A stretch of 64,000 bases of DNA from Pseudomonas yangonensis (lineage in GTDB: Bacteria; Pseudomonadota; Gammaproteobacteria; Pseudomonadales; Pseudomonadaceae), in contig NZ_BLJU01000009.1 in assembly GCF_009932725.1 (NCBI RefSeq), positions 1 to 64,000 on the forward strand, read 5' to 3'. The number at the start of each line of letters is the position of its first letter. Within the stretch, counting starts at the first letter, position 1. The notes under the pieces are model-generated. The model was given only the letters and a program-made list of their open reading frames with translations, was not told the DNA's origin and ran no database searches. The translations under genes and the position numbers were made by a program. Of this stretch, positions 1 to 10,596 are shown in pieces.

Positions 1-1159
1 CAGGTGCAGGTGCAGGTGCAGCAGCGATTGGAGCCGATGGCAGCGTCACTGTCGAGGGCTCAGGCGAAGCCGGCGGTTCGAAATTATCCAGCTCCTCACC
101 TGCCGCTTCGGCCAAAGGCTGGCGAATCACGGTCTGTGATTCGCCCACCAGCGGTAAAGGCAGCGGCTGGCTGGCACCCGCGAACTCGATGGCGGGCGCG
201 CGGCTCTCTGTCACAGGCGCCTGCGCGGGCTCTTCAGACTCAACGGCCGGAGCGGAGGACTGCAAGGGCAGCGACGTATTGCTGGCTACCGGCGCAGATG
301 GGGACGACTCGCGCCCCTGCATGAACCAGGCGGCAGCGACACCCACCAGGACCACCGCAAGCGCCAGAAGATGCTTCTTCGGCAATGCGAAGCCTCCACC
401 CGCAGCGCTACGCCCAGCTGCGCGCTGTGCAAGCATTTGTTCGACCAGCAATTCACGCGCCTCGTGATTGATCGCACCCGGCCAACCTTGAGAACGCGCA
501 TGAATGTCCTCGATCTGCTCATCGGTCAGCAGCGCGATGTCCTGCCCTGCCCCCTCCAGACGTAGCGCAAGATACTCGCGCGTTTCCTCCTCGGCATAGG
601 GCTGAAGCTCGATCGCGTGATAGCACTCTTCGCCGCCCGCCAGCGCCTCCAGCCGAGCCAGCAATTCATGCTCGGCAAACAGGAAGACATGCGGACGCCC
701 TTCATCGCCGCCCGCTGCGAGCACCAGCAGATTCTTCAGCGCGACATCATCCAACTGATCAGCATCATCGATCAGCAGGTAAACTTCCTGACCTGTCAGC
801 GCCAGCTGCCCGACCTGCGCCAGAATCGAGCGAACATCCGCCTGGGTAATGGACAAGCCCTGCGCTATTTGACGCAACAACGCCTCGCTACCCGTCACGC
901 CCTGAGCAATCACGATGCTTTGCACCGCCTGCTTGTTGGTACTGGCAACCAAGGCCTGACGCAGCAGCGTCTTGCCGCTACCCTCAGGCCCGACTACCGC
1001 CAGCAGCAGCTGACTGTAGCGCGCAAGGTGATGCAACTGCCCCAGCACAGGCTTACGTTGAGCCGGGAAGAACTTGAAGCCAGGCACTCGCGGGGCAAAG
1101 GGGTCGTGACTGAACTGGTAATGGGCCAGGAAAGCTTCGTCAGCATGCAAACTGGTCAT
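1..1159 (-). CDS. damX: DamX-like AAA ATPase/SPOR cell-division protein, C-terminus cut by window
   Basis: Reading leftward from the ATG at 1159, the protein begins MTSLHADEAF and has a P-loop GPEGSGKT at about residues 57-64. A Walker B-like segment (LLIDDAD) lies near residue 127. A single membrane segment lies at about 260-280, followed by an Ala/Pro/Glu-rich linker ending in an (AP)n run at the window edge. This is the ExeA-type ATPase, membrane helix and periplasmic linker layout of DamX-like proteins. These normally end in a peptidoglycan-binding SPOR domain, which would lie outside the window. The start is 10 bases after the aroB stop, so it is probably cotranscribed with aroB. The septal role is inferred from the family. 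No stop codon is visible, so the full length is unknown. Confidence 0.85.
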   Translation of the reverse strand, partial: MTSLHADEAFLAHYQFSHDPFAPRVPGFKFFPAQRKPVLGQLHHLARYSQLLLAVVGPEGSGKTLLRQALVASTNKQAVQSIVIAQGVTGSEALLRQIAQGLSITQADVRSILAQVGQLALTGQEVYLLIDDADQLDDVALKNLLVLAAGGDEGRPHVFLFAEHELLARLEALAGGEECYHAIELQPYAEEETREYLALRLEGAGQDIALLTDEQIEDIHARSQGWPGAINHEARELLVEQMLAQRAAGRSAAGGGFALPKKHLLALAVVLVGVAAAWFMQGRESSPSAPVASNTSLPLQSSAPAVESEEPAQAPVTESRAPAIEFAGASQPLPLPLVGESQTVIRQPLAEAAGEELDNFEPPASPEPSTVTLPSAPIAAAPAPAP

Positions 1160-1169
1160 GAATCGCTCT

Positions 1170-2273
1170 TCAAGAGTTGGACGACTGAGCCAGTGCTGCG
1201 TAGTCGCTGCGCAGCGTGGCGTCGAGAATTTCACGCGGGTAATCCGCAGTCACTACCGCCTCACCCAGGCGCTTGAGCAAGACAAGGCGCAGTTGGCCGT
1301 CGAGAACTTTCTTGTCCACCGCCATATGCTCCAGGAACTGTTCCGGCGTCATATCTCGCGGCGGCACCACTGGCAGTCCGGCAGCCTGCAACAGGCGCAC
1401 GCCACGGTCCCGATCCGCCGCCGACAGCCAGCCGAGTCGATAAGACATTTCCAGCGCCATAACCGTTCCGGCGGCAACGGCTTCACCGTGCAGCCACACC
1501 CCATAACCCTGCTCGGTCTCGATGGCATGACCGAAGGTGTGTCCCAGATTCAGGGTGGCGCGTACTCCAGACTCACGCTCGTCGGCGCCCACCACTCGTG
1601 CCTTGGCCGCACAGGAACGCTCGATGGCATAGGTCAGTGCAGCGCCATCCAGCGCGCGCAGAGCATCCATGTTGCTCTCGAGCCAAGCCAGGAAAGGCTC
1701 GTCACAGATCAGACCGTACTTGATGACCTCGGCCAAACCGGCGGACAACTCGCGCTCCGGCAACGTATGCAGGCTGGCGGTATCGATCAGCACCGCCTGG
1801 GGCTGATAGAAGGCACCAATCATGTTTTTGCCCAGCGGGTGATTGATACCCGTCTTGCCACCTACCGAGGAATCCACCTGCGACAGCAGAGTCGTCGGTA
1901 CCTGAATGAAATCCACACCCCGCTGATAACAGGCAGCTGCGAAGCCCGCCATATCACCAATCACACCACCACCAAGAGCGATAACGGTCGTACGCCGATC
2001 ATGTCGGGCCTTCAGCAGACCATCGAAAATCAGTTGCAGAGTTTCCCAGTTCTTGAACGCCTCACCATCAGGCAACACCACCGAAGCGACCTTGAAGCCA
2101 TCCAAGTAGCGCATCAGCGTTTCAAGATACAGAGGCGCAACGGTTTCATTGGTGACCACTGCCACCTGCCGCCCGGCGATATGACGAGTGAGCAACTCGG
2201 GGCGTGCCAGCAGGCCATCCCCGATATAAATGGGATAGCTGCGCTCGCCGAGATCAACGTGAAGAGTCTGCAT
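1170..2273 (-). CDS. aroB: 3-dehydroquinate synthase
   Basis: A 367-residue cytoplasmic enzyme, the usual length for AroB. It converts DAHP to 3-dehydroquinate, the second step of the shikimate pathway, using NAD and a divalent metal. The nucleotide-binding segment GGGVIGD is at residues 101-107, followed by [11 protein letters not shown] near 134-144. The metal-ligand region [10 protein letters not shown] is present further on. The ATG is preceded by a G-rich stretch that can serve as a ribosome site. It sits between aroK and the damX-like gene in the same direction, which is the standard gammaproteobacterial aroK-aroB-damX order. Confidence 0.97.
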   Translation of the reverse strand: MQTLHVDLGERSYPIYIGDGLLARPELLTRHIAGRQVAVVTNETVAPLYLETLMRYLDGFKVASVVLPDGEAFKNWETLQLIFDGLLKARHDRRTTVIALGGGVIGDMAGFAAACYQRGVDFIQVPTTLLSQVDSSVGGKTGINHPLGKNMIGAFYQPQAVLIDTASLHTLPERELSAGLAEVIKYGLICDEPFLAWLESNMDALRALDGAALTYAIERSCAAKARVVGADERESGVRATLNLGHTFGHAIETEQGYGVWLHGEAVAAGTVMALEMSYRLGWLSAADRDRGVRLLQAAGLPVVPPRDMTPEQFLEHMAVDKKVLDGQLRLVLLKRLGEAVVTADYPREILDATLRSDYAALAQSSNS

Positions 2274-2324
2274 GAGGCCCCCAGAATAAAAAGGCCACTA
2301 GGATAGCGCAGTTCGCCCCACGCT

Positions 2325-2843
2325 TTAACGGGGCGACAAAGCTTCCAGACGCGAGAGAATTTCCTGAACCACCATACGCGGCGGACGCTCGTCGGTCTCG
2401 ATGATGATATCGGCAACCTCCCGGTAGAGAGGGTCGCGCATAGCCATCAGATCCCTGAGTACCTGGGCCGGATTAGCCGTGCGCAACAACGGACGATTAC
2501 GATCACGCGACGTACGATCGATCTGCTGCTCCACGGACGTATGCAGGTAGACGACTCGTCCACCAGCATGCAGCGCCTGGCGGTTCTCCGGACGCATGAC
2601 CGCCCCACCACCAGTGGCCAGCACAAGGCCGTCCTGCTGCGACAGCTCGGCGATCACCGCCTGCTCTCGCTCACGAAAACCCTGCTCCCCCTCAACATCG
2701 AAGATCCAGGGAATATCGGCACCGGTACGCTGCTCAATCTCCTTGTCGGAGTCCTTGAAAGGCAAACGCAGCTCTTTGGCAAGCAAACGCCCGATGGTGC
2801 TCTTTCCAGCTCCCATCGGGCCTACGAGGATTACATTGCGCAC
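2325..2843 (-). CDS. aroK: Shikimate kinase
   Basis: A 172-residue P-loop kinase that phosphorylates shikimate with ATP. The Walker A motif GPMGAGKST is at residues 8-16. The substrate-binding Asp is in DSDKE (about 33), the Arg in GFRERE (about 56-58) and the shikimate-binding GGG at 77-79. The start is GTG at 2843, five bases after the pilQ stop. No strong Shine-Dalgarno is visible, so translation is probably coupled to pilQ. The gene is the bridge between the pilus genes and the aromatic amino acid genes in one minus-strand run. Confidence 0.97.
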   Translation of the reverse strand: MRNVILVGPMGAGKSTIGRLLAKELRLPFKDSDKEIEQRTGADIPWIFDVEGEQGFREREQAVIAELSQQDGLVLATGGGAVMRPENRQALHAGGRVVYLHTSVEQQIDRTSRDRNRPLLRTANPAQVLRDLMAMRDPLYREVADIIIETDERPPRMVVQEILSRLEALSPR

Positions 2844-2848
2844 TTAGA

Positions 2849-5005
2849 TCATCGATTCACGGCAATGGCTTGGTTGTTCATGATGCGCGGAGTGATGAAA
2901 ACGAGCAACTCGGCCTTATCATCAGTAACGACATCGCGGCGGAAAACACGACCGATGAACGGCAGATCGCCCAGGAAGGGAACCTTTTCGGTAGCCCTAG
3001 TTTGCGTGTTCTCGAACACGCCACCAATCACGATGGTCTCCCCGTCGTTAACCAGCACCTTGGCATTGACCTCGTTTTTATTAATTGGCGGAACACCGTT
3101 AATGGCGGCCTGGAAGTTGGGAGCATCCTTTGTAACCTTAACTTCCATGATGATGCGGTTATCTGGAGTGATCTGCGGAGTCACTTCCAAAGACAGCGCT
3201 GCCTCTTTGAAGGAGGTACTCGTCGCGCCACTGGAACTCGCTTCCTGATATGGAACTTCCTGCCCTTTCAGAATCTTCGCCGTCTCCTTGTCGGAAGTGA
3301 CTACCTTTGGCTGCGAGATGACTTCACCGTTACCGGTCGCTTCCATAGCAGATAGCTGAAGATCAAGCACCACACTACTTCCCAGATAGCCGATTGCAAT
3401 ACCTGATGTGCTGTTGTTAACGCCCATATCAACGAACGGCAAGCGCGCAAGGCCATCATCAAGCGTGGTATTCCCTATCTCATCGGTACCAACGAAACCG
3501 ACTCGCTGACCTGTATCCTCATCGAACGCCTGCACACCATCCTTACCACTCACATCCCAACGACCATTACGGACACTGCCCCCCCAGCGAACCCCAAGGG
3601 CCTTGTTGTAGTTGACATTGGCTTCAACGATCCTCGCTTCAATCAACACCTGACGCACTGGAATATCGAGCTGAGCGATGATACGGCGTAGCTCATCTAA
3701 GCGATCTTGGGTCTGATAGGCGATGATGCTGTTGGTACGGTCATCAACAGTGATGGAACCGCGATCATCGGCCGCACCATCGGCACTGGTCACCGACTGA
3801 AACAGTTTGGCCATATCGGTCGCCTTCGCGTAGTTAACCTGAATCAACTCACGACGCAGCGGAGCCAGCTCGGCGATCTGTTTTTGCGACTCCAGTTCCT
3901 GCCGCTCACGCGCAGCGATTTCATCAGCGGGCGCGACCAGCAGGACGTTACCAACCTGACGCTTATCCAGCCCCTTGGTCTTCAATACCAGGTCCAACGC
4001 CTGGTCCCAAGGGACATTCTGCAGGCGCAACGTGATATTGCCGGCGACGGTATCACTTGCCACCAGGTTAAGATCGGTAAAGTCAGCGATCAGCTGCAGG
4101 ACCGAACGCACGTCGATGTCCTGAAAGTTGAGCGACAGCTTTTCCCCGGTATAAGCAAAGCGCTCAGCCTTCCGCCGCTCGACATCGTCCTGAGAGAGGG
4201 GCTTGACACTCAAGGTCAGGGTGTTTTCGGTCTGGTAAGCCAGGTAATCATAAAGACCAACGGGTTCGATCACGATGCTCGACTTATCCGCGCTGCCTGT
4301 GGCGCTGACAAACTGCACCGGAGTCGCAAAATCCTTGACATCGAGACGTACCCGCAGAGACTCGGGCAGTTCGGTCTTCGCAAAATCGAGGCGAATCTTG
4401 CCGCCTTGCTCCTGAATATCGGGCGCGACTGACTTGTCGGAAAGCGTGATTACGACATTCCCTTCACCCTGCTCACCCCGCTGAAAATCGATATTGCTAA
4501 TCGCTTTGGGCTGCGGACCGTAAGTTTTCTTCGCTGGTGCAGAGCTAGCGACGGCAGGCGCAACAGCCGGACGGGAAGCCGCGGCAGAAGTGTCACCGAC
4601 CAGAACGAATAGATCGTTACCTTCGACACGCGTGCTGTAAGGCGCCAGATTGGTCAGATTGACAATAAGCCGGGTACGGTCCTTGGCTTCGACGATGGTC
4701 ACACTGCGCGCATTTCCGACGCCCAGCTCTCTGTTCTTGGAGCCCAGTTTGTTCGACACACCGGGAAGATCCAGGGCGATGCGAGCTGGCTGCTCGATCG
4801 TATAGCCTCGGGGAGCATTCACCGGCTCGTCGAAGGACAGTTTCAACTCAACCCTATCACCGGGCAAACTGGCAACATCCAGACCCTGTAAGTTAGCCGC
4901 CAATACTGCGGGCGACAGCAGCACCGCCATCAGGGCGACACTAAGACGCGAAAGAGAGCCATTCATTTTCGTATCCCGTTTGGCAGACAGATTATTTGTA
5001 TTCAT
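2849..5005 (-). CDS. pilQ: Type IV pilus outer-membrane secretin PilQ
   Basis: PilQ forms the outer-membrane ring through which the type IV pilus passes. From N to C: signal peptide; AMIN-type peptidoglycan-binding segments with a Pro/Ala linker; a short secretin N-domain (LNFQDIDVRSVLQLIADF); N1-type domain; and a C-terminal secretin channel domain containing PFLGDLPFIGRVFRR. Two starts are possible. The ATG at 5005 (718 aa) has a GGAG 11 bases upstream. The ATG at 4966 (705 aa, MNGSLSRLSVA) puts the signal peptide directly at the N-terminus, as in P. aeruginosa PilQ. I think 4966 is at least as likely. It is last of the pilMNOPQ genes. Confidence 0.96.
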   Translation of the reverse strand: MNTNNLSAKRDTKMNGSLSRLSVALMAVLLSPAVLAANLQGLDVASLPGDRVELKLSFDEPVNAPRGYTIEQPARIALDLPGVSNKLGSKNRELGVGNARSVTIVEAKDRTRLIVNLTNLAPYSTRVEGNDLFVLVGDTSAAASRPAVAPAVASSAPAKKTYGPQPKAISNIDFQRGEQGEGNVVITLSDKSVAPDIQEQGGKIRLDFAKTELPESLRVRLDVKDFATPVQFVSATGSADKSSIVIEPVGLYDYLAYQTENTLTLSVKPLSQDDVERRKAERFAYTGEKLSLNFQDIDVRSVLQLIADFTDLNLVASDTVAGNITLRLQNVPWDQALDLVLKTKGLDKRQVGNVLLVAPADEIAARERQELESQKQIAELAPLRRELIQVNYAKATDMAKLFQSVTSADGAADDRGSITVDDRTNSIIAYQTQDRLDELRRIIAQLDIPVRQVLIEARIVEANVNYNKALGVRWGGSVRNGRWDVSGKDGVQAFDEDTGQRVGFVGTDEIGNTTLDDGLARLPFVDMGVNNSTSGIAIGYLGSSVVLDLQLSAMEATGNGEVISQPKVVTSDKETAKILKGQEVPYQEASSSGATSTSFKEAALSLEVTPQITPDNRIIMEVKVTKDAPNFQAAINGVPPINKNEVNAKVLVNDGETIVIGGVFENTQTRATEKVPFLGDLPFIGRVFRRDVVTDDKAELLVFITPRIMNNQAIAVNR

Positions 5006-5021
5006 TTTTCACACCGCTCCG

Positions 5022-5546
5022 TCAGGAGCGCTCCTTCAAGGAAAGGCTGCGTGGTCGCTCAAGCCAGCCACCTTCGCCATCCGGCACGATCTCCATCACG
5101 TCGATCTTGGATTCATCGATCGCCAATATCTTGCCGTGATTACGCCCCAGGTAATCGCCCACTTTGACACGGTGTACACCGCCAGCCCCATTGACCAAAG
5201 CAAAGAGCTCACGATCATTCCTGAGCGTGCCCACCATCTCAAAGGTTTCGATATTGAATCCCTCGAGAAACTGCTTGACCCGGGACTCGTCGGGCTTGAT
5301 TTCCTGGGAGCCTTTTTGCCTGGCAACTACGTCGATTTTTACCGGCGGCTGGAAAGGGCTGCGCAACGATGCGGCACGATAGGTAAAGCTTTCATAAGGC
5401 TGGAATGTTGGCAGAGGTTCGATAGCGCCTTTCGGCTTGGCGCGGACCTCGTCCATGTAACTGCGCAGATCAGCAAAATCGCCACTGGAGCCACAGCCGG
5501 CAAGAGCCAATACACCGACCACCAAAAACAAGCGAGAGAAACCCAT
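5022..5546 (-). CDS. pilP: Type IV pilus inner-membrane lipoprotein PilP
   Basis: A 174-residue lipoprotein with a signal peptide ending in the lipobox LAGC (Cys18). PilP belongs to the alignment subcomplex PilM-PilN-PilO-PilP that links the cytoplasmic pilus motor to the PilQ secretin. Its C-terminal half carries the small beta-domain known to contact PilQ (VGDYLGRNHGKI region). Its ATG shares a base with the pilO stop codon (TAATG), and pilQ follows within 20 bases, so it is in the middle of a coupled operon. Confidence 0.95.
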   Translation of the reverse strand: MGFSRLFLVVGVLALAGCGSSGDFADLRSYMDEVRAKPKGAIEPLPTFQPYESFTYRAASLRSPFQPPVKIDVVARQKGSQEIKPDESRVKQFLEGFNIETFEMVGTLRNDRELFALVNGAGGVHRVKVGDYLGRNHGKILAIDESKIDVMEIVPDGEGGWLERPRSLSLKERS

Positions 5547-6166
5547 TATTGAGCCCCCTTATCATTGTAACGGTAGGTCTTCGCCATAATCTGCATACTC
5601 AGGCGACTGGCACTATCAGCGCTCGCCGGCGCCAGCTGAAAATCATGCAAAGTTACGATACGAGGCAGGCTAGCCACGCCACTGACAAATGTTGCGAGGT
5701 CGTGATAACCGCCACTGACTTTTATCTGAATAGGCAGTTCGATATAAAACTGCTGAGCGACCTCCGGCAGCAATTTGATTTCTTCGAACTCCAAGCCGCT
5801 GCCCAACCCTGTGCGGGTAATGTCCTCCAACAGCCCTGGGACCTCGGTATCGCTAGGCAATTGCCGCAAAAGCGCACCGAAGGATACTTCCATCTCCTGC
5901 ATTTGCTCTTTGTACGCCTCCAGATTGGCAGCCTGAAAGGCTTTGGTGGAGAACTGCTGTTTTAGCGTCGCCTCCTCGCTCTGGCGTTGCTCCAGCATGC
6001 TCTGCAGGTCTTTCAAATGAAAGTTGTAGCCCAAACCAAGCACAATAATGAGCAGCAAAACGCCAGCTATAAACTTAACAGCGGCCGGCCAAGACCCAAC
6101 ATTATTCATGTCGAGATCATTTAAATCGACGCTCCGCAGGCCCTCCAGAGAACTTTTAATGCTCAT
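5546..6166 (-). CDS. pilO: Type IV pilus assembly protein PilO
   Basis: A 206-residue bitopic inner-membrane protein. It has a short cytoplasmic N-terminus, one hydrophobic segment at about residues 31-50 (FIAGVLLLIIVLGLGYNF), a coiled-coil stretch rich in Gln/Glu (about 55-95), and a periplasmic ferredoxin-like domain. PilO heterodimerises with PilN in the pilus alignment complex. Its start overlaps the end of pilN by four bases (ATGA), and its stop overlaps pilP, indicating translational coupling. Confidence 0.95.
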   Translation of the reverse strand: MSIKSSLEGLRSVDLNDLDMNNVGSWPAAVKFIAGVLLLIIVLGLGYNFHLKDLQSMLEQRQSEEATLKQQFSTKAFQAANLEAYKEQMQEMEVSFGALLRQLPSDTEVPGLLEDITRTGLGSGLEFEEIKLLPEVAQQFYIELPIQIKVSGGYHDLATFVSGVASLPRIVTLHDFQLAPASADSASRLSMQIMAKTYRYNDKGAQ

Positions 6167-6734
6167 TGCGCAGCCTCCGCTTGTTCCTGACCAGGCTGTG
6201 TCTGCTGGACCGTTAGCTGGAAAACGTTCGCCTGATCCAAAGCGCCCGCCGTCACGGCCTTGACCTCAGTTAGATTAGGCGACGCTAACCACTCAGAACC
6301 GTCTAAATTACGCATCAGATTGGAAACTCGATTGTTAGATTCGGCAGCACCGACAATCGCAATATTCTTGCCTGTCATCTTGACACTGGTGAAGTAAACT
6401 CCATCCGGCAACGTCCTGACCAACTGATCGAAGACGCGACCAATGATCGGGCGATTACCCTGAAGATCCTGAATAATCTTCATGCGCTCCAGCAGCTGCT
6501 GCCGGCGGGTTTTCAGCTCACTGATTTCTTTGATACGCGCATCCAGAACAGCAATTTCTTTCTTGATGAATTCATTGCGGGCGTTCTGGTTGCTAATCGC
6601 CGCGTTAAGCAACTGGTCACCCAGAAAAACCAAGCCGGCTGCGACGATGAAAACCCCAGCAAGGCTTACCAGAAACCGCTGCTTGCGCTCTTCTCGCAGC
6701 TGCTCGCGCCAGGGAAGTAGGTTAATCCGCGCCA

Positions 6735-6735
<1 letters not shown>
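6163..6735 (-). CDS. pilN: Type IV pilus assembly protein PilN
   Basis: A 190-residue bitopic protein. The extreme N-terminus MARINLLPWRE carries the conserved INLLPWR motif that docks into the PilM groove. A membrane segment follows at about residues 23-45, then a coiled coil and a periplasmic domain that pairs with PilO. The ATG overlaps the pilM stop by one base and the stop overlaps pilO by four. The Gln/Glu-rich C-terminal tail ends in AEAAQ. Confidence 0.96.
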
Positions 6736-7826
<1,091 letters not shown>

Positions 7827-7851
7827 TTACGGACTATTTATGTTTTTCCAC

Positions 7852-7880
7852 ATTAAATATCAGTCTTGACAGAAGCGCAA
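7852..7880 (-). promoter_or_regulatory. Candidate sigma-70 promoter for pilMNOPQ
   Basis: On the minus strand a TTGCGC (7880-7875) is followed after 17 bases by TTTAAT (7857-7852), 53 bases before the pilM GTG. The hexamers are imperfect matches to the consensus and the call rests on spacing and position only. Confidence 0.3.
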
Positions 7881-7905
7881 ATGGCTCCCCGGGAAAAAAA
7901 ACGCT

Positions 7906-7911
7906 TATAAT
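7906..7911 (+). promoter_or_regulatory. -10 element (TATAAT) upstream of ponA
   Basis: A perfect TATAAT lies 69 bases before the ponA start. No good -35 is found 16-18 bases upstream. A perfect TTGACA exists at 7866-7871 but is 34 bases away, too far to pair with it. The promoter may depend on an activator or on the -10 alone. Confidence 0.4.
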
Positions 7912-7980
7912 GTGATCAGCTTTTCCCTTTGTGCCACGACTCCTGCTTAACTCATTCTTTTACTTGGAATTCCGAACATT

Positions 7981-10392
7981 TTGATACGCCTGCTGAAGTT
8001 CATCTGGTGGTCTTTCGTTGCCGTTTTTTGTGGGCTGTTGCTCAGTTTCAGCGGTGCGTTTCTTTATCTTAGCCCGACCCTTCCGTCCGTCGAGTCGCTG
8101 CGTCAGGTCCAGTTGCAGATCCCGCTGCGCGTCTACAGCAGCGATGCCAAGCTGATCGCCGAGTTCGGCGAGATGCGCCGCTCGCCCATTCGTTTCGACG
8201 AGATCCCCAAGGAATTCATCAGCGCCCTGCTGGCCGCAGAAGACGATAATTTCGCCAACCATTATGGCGTCGATGTGACCAGCCTGATGCGCGCTGCCAC
8301 GCAATTATTGAAAAGCGGTCAGATTCAGAGTGGCGGCAGCACCATTACCATGCAGGTGGCGAAGAATTTCTTCCTTACCAGCGAACGCAGCTTCTCGCGC
8401 AAGGCCACCGAGATCCTGCTGGCCCTGCAGATCGAGCGCGAACTGAGCAAGGACGAGATTCTCGAACTGTACGTCAACAAGATCTATCTTGGTCACCGCG
8501 CCTACGGCATCGAAGCCGCCGCTCAGGTGTACTACGGCAAGTCAATCCGCGACCTGAATCTGGCGCAGATGGCGATGATCGCCGGCTTGCCGAAAGCCCC
8601 CTCGCGCTACAACCCGCTGGTCAACCCGACACGCGCCAAGGAACGCCGCGACTGGATTCTCGGCCGCCTGTATCGCCTTGGCCGCATCGACCAGGCCAGC
8701 TACGAGCAAGCCCTGGCCGAAGAAGTCGATGCCCGCTACCACGTGCCTGCACCTGAACTGAGCGCACCTTATATAGCCGAGATGGCGCGAGCGGAGATGG
8801 TCGGTCGCTACGGCAGCGAGGCGTACACCGAAGGTTTCAACGTCACCACCACCGTGCCCAGCCAATTGCAGGAAGTAGCAAACACCGCGCTGCGTGACGG
8901 GCTGATCGCCTATGACCAGCGCCACGGCTACCGCGGCCCCGAGAGCCGCCTGCCAGGCATGACCCGCGAAAACTGGCTTGCCGAACTGGGCAAATTCCGC
9001 AGTATCGGTGGCCTGGAGCCTGCAGTGGTGACCCAGGTGGAGAAGAGCGGCATCCTGGTGCTGACCCGCAACGGCGAAGAACAGGCCGTGGCGTGGGACA
9101 GCATGAAATGGGCACGCCCCTTCCTCAACACCAACAGTCTTGGTCCGCGTCCGCAACAGCCCGGCGACGTCGCCCAGGTCGGCGATATCGTGCGCGTGCA
9201 GCGCCAGGAGGATGGTAGCCTGCGCTTTACCCAGGTGCCGGCGGCGCAAAGCGCGCTGGTTTCCCTCGATCCTTACAGCGGCGCCATCCAGGCACTGGTC
9301 GGCGGTTTCGCCTTCGACCAGAGCAACTACAACCGCGCCGTACAGGCCAAGCGTCAGCCGGGCTCCAGCTTCAAACCCTTCATCTATAGCGCGGCACTGG
9401 ATAGCGGCTACACCGCGGCGACACTGGTCAACGATGCACCGATCATCCTCTCCGACGATTACCTGTCGCAGAAGTGGCGGCCGAAGAACGACAACAACAC
9501 CTTCCTCGGCCCGATTCGCATGCGCGAGGCGCTCTACAAGTCGCGTAACCTGGTCTCGATCCGCCTGCTGCAGGACATGGGCATCGACCGCAGCCTGCGC
9601 TACATCGAACGCTTCGGCTTCGCCCCGCAGGACCTGCCACGCAACCTGTCGCTGGCCCTCGGCACCGCCAGCCTGACGCCGATGGAAATCGCCGAAGGCT
9701 GGGCCACCTTCGCCAACGGCGGCTACAAGATCGAGCCCTACCTGATCGAACGCATCGAAGATCGCAACGGCAAGCTGCTGTTCCGCGCCAACCCGGCGCG
9801 CGTCCCCGGCAGCGAGCCGACCGAAGAGAATGCCAACCTGACGGTGAACGCGACCGACGATCTGCCTCTGGAAGAACCCAAGGTGGCCGAGCAGATCATC
9901 GACGAGCGCACGGCCTACATCATGACCAGCATGCTGCAGGATGTGATCAAGCGCGGCACCGGTCGCCGCGCCCTGGCATTGGGGCGCAACGACCTGGCGG
10001 GCAAGACCGGTACCACCAACGAGTCCAAGGACAGCTGGTTCTCCGGCTACAACGCCGACTACGTGACCACCGTCTGGGCTGGCTTCGATCAGCCGGAAAG
10101 CCTGGGCCGGCACGAGTATGGCGGCACCGTGGCCCTGCCGATCTGGATGAACTACATGGGTGCGGTGCTCAAGGACCGCCCCAACCATCTACCCAAGGAA
10201 CCCAAGGGCCTGCTGACCCTGCGCGTCGATCCGGTCAGCGGCCGCGCCGCCGCGCCTGGCACGCCGGATGCGTACTTCGAACTGTTCAAGAGCGAGGACT
10301 CGCCGCCGCCGATGAGCGAGTTCGAGCCCGGCATGGGCGCTCCCGGTAGCCCGCTGCCCGCTGACGAGATGGCGCCGATCGATCTGTTCTAG
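7981..10392 (+). CDS. ponA: Bifunctional penicillin-binding protein 1A
   Basis: An 803-residue class A PBP that polymerises and crosslinks peptidoglycan at the inner membrane (also called mrcA). It has an N-terminal signal anchor at about residues 8-28. A GT51 glycosyltransferase domain follows, with catalytic Glu87 in the AAEDDNFANHYGVD motif. An OB-like insertion precedes the transpeptidase domain, with SSFK at 462-465 (nucleophile Ser462) and KTGTT from Lys675. The start is TTG at 7981, in agreement with the N-terminus of P. aeruginosa PonA (RLLKF). It is monocistronic, divergent from pilM, and ends 162 bases before a strong terminator. Confidence 0.97.
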   Translation: MIRLLKFIWWSFVAVFCGLLLSFSGAFLYLSPTLPSVESLRQVQLQIPLRVYSSDAKLIAEFGEMRRSPIRFDEIPKEFISALLAAEDDNFANHYGVDVTSLMRAATQLLKSGQIQSGGSTITMQVAKNFFLTSERSFSRKATEILLALQIERELSKDEILELYVNKIYLGHRAYGIEAAAQVYYGKSIRDLNLAQMAMIAGLPKAPSRYNPLVNPTRAKERRDWILGRLYRLGRIDQASYEQALAEEVDARYHVPAPELSAPYIAEMARAEMVGRYGSEAYTEGFNVTTTVPSQLQEVANTALRDGLIAYDQRHGYRGPESRLPGMTRENWLAELGKFRSIGGLEPAVVTQVEKSGILVLTRNGEEQAVAWDSMKWARPFLNTNSLGPRPQQPGDVAQVGDIVRVQRQEDGSLRFTQVPAAQSALVSLDPYSGAIQALVGGFAFDQSNYNRAVQAKRQPGSSFKPFIYSAALDSGYTAATLVNDAPIILSDDYLSQKWRPKNDNNTFLGPIRMREALYKSRNLVSIRLLQDMGIDRSLRYIERFGFAPQDLPRNLSLALGTASLTPMEIAEGWATFANGGYKIEPYLIERIEDRNGKLLFRANPARVPGSEPTEENANLTVNATDDLPLEEPKVAEQIIDERTAYIMTSMLQDVIKRGTGRRALALGRNDLAGKTGTTNESKDSWFSGYNADYVTTVWAGFDQPESLGRHEYGGTVALPIWMNYMGAVLKDRPNHLPKEPKGLLTLRVDPVSGRAAAPGTPDAYFELFKSEDSPPPMSEFEPGMGAPGSPLPADEMAPIDLF

Positions 10393-10430
10393 GAGCGGCG
10401 GCAAGTCTCAGGCTGCAAGCGGCAGGCAAG

Positions 10431-10546
10431 AGCCTGTAGCCTGTAGCCTGTAGCCTGTAGCCTGTAGCCTGTAGCCTGTAGCCTGTAGCCTGTAGCCTGT
10501 AGCCTGTAGCCTGTAGCCTGTAGCCTGTAGCCTGTAGCCTGTAGCC
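10431..10546. repeat. Tandem heptamer array, AGCCTGT x 16.6
   Basis: An uninterrupted run of 16 complete 7-bp AGCCTGT units plus AGCC, 116 bp in all, with no mismatches. It lies between the ponA stop and the ponA/maeB terminator. Three units equal 21 nt, so all frames stay open over the array. The apparent small reading frame with a QATGYRL repeat is a by-product. Confidence 0.97.
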
Positions 10547-10553
10547 AAGATGA

Positions 10554-10587
10554 CAATAAAAAACCCGCCGAAGCGGGTTTTTTATTG
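10554..10587. terminator. Bidirectional Rho-independent terminator (ponA / maeB)
   Basis: A perfect 15-bp inverted repeat: arm 10554-10568 (CAATAAAAAACCCGC), loop CGAA, and arm 10573-10587. The A-run on one side and T-run on the other make it a terminator in both directions for the convergent genes ponA and maeB. Confidence 0.95.
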
Positions 10588-10596
10588 TTCGGCTGA

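Noticed and set aside
7866..7911. TTGACA with TATAAT as a ponA promoter
   Set aside because: Both hexamers are perfect but separated by 34 bases, twice the workable spacing, so they cannot act as one promoter.
8542..10188. 548-residue open frame opposite ponA
   Set aside because: Antisense shadow of a well-conserved gene with all catalytic motifs on the plus strand.
10431..10546. Possible CRISPR array
   Set aside because: The unit is 7 bp with no spacers and no cas genes nearby.
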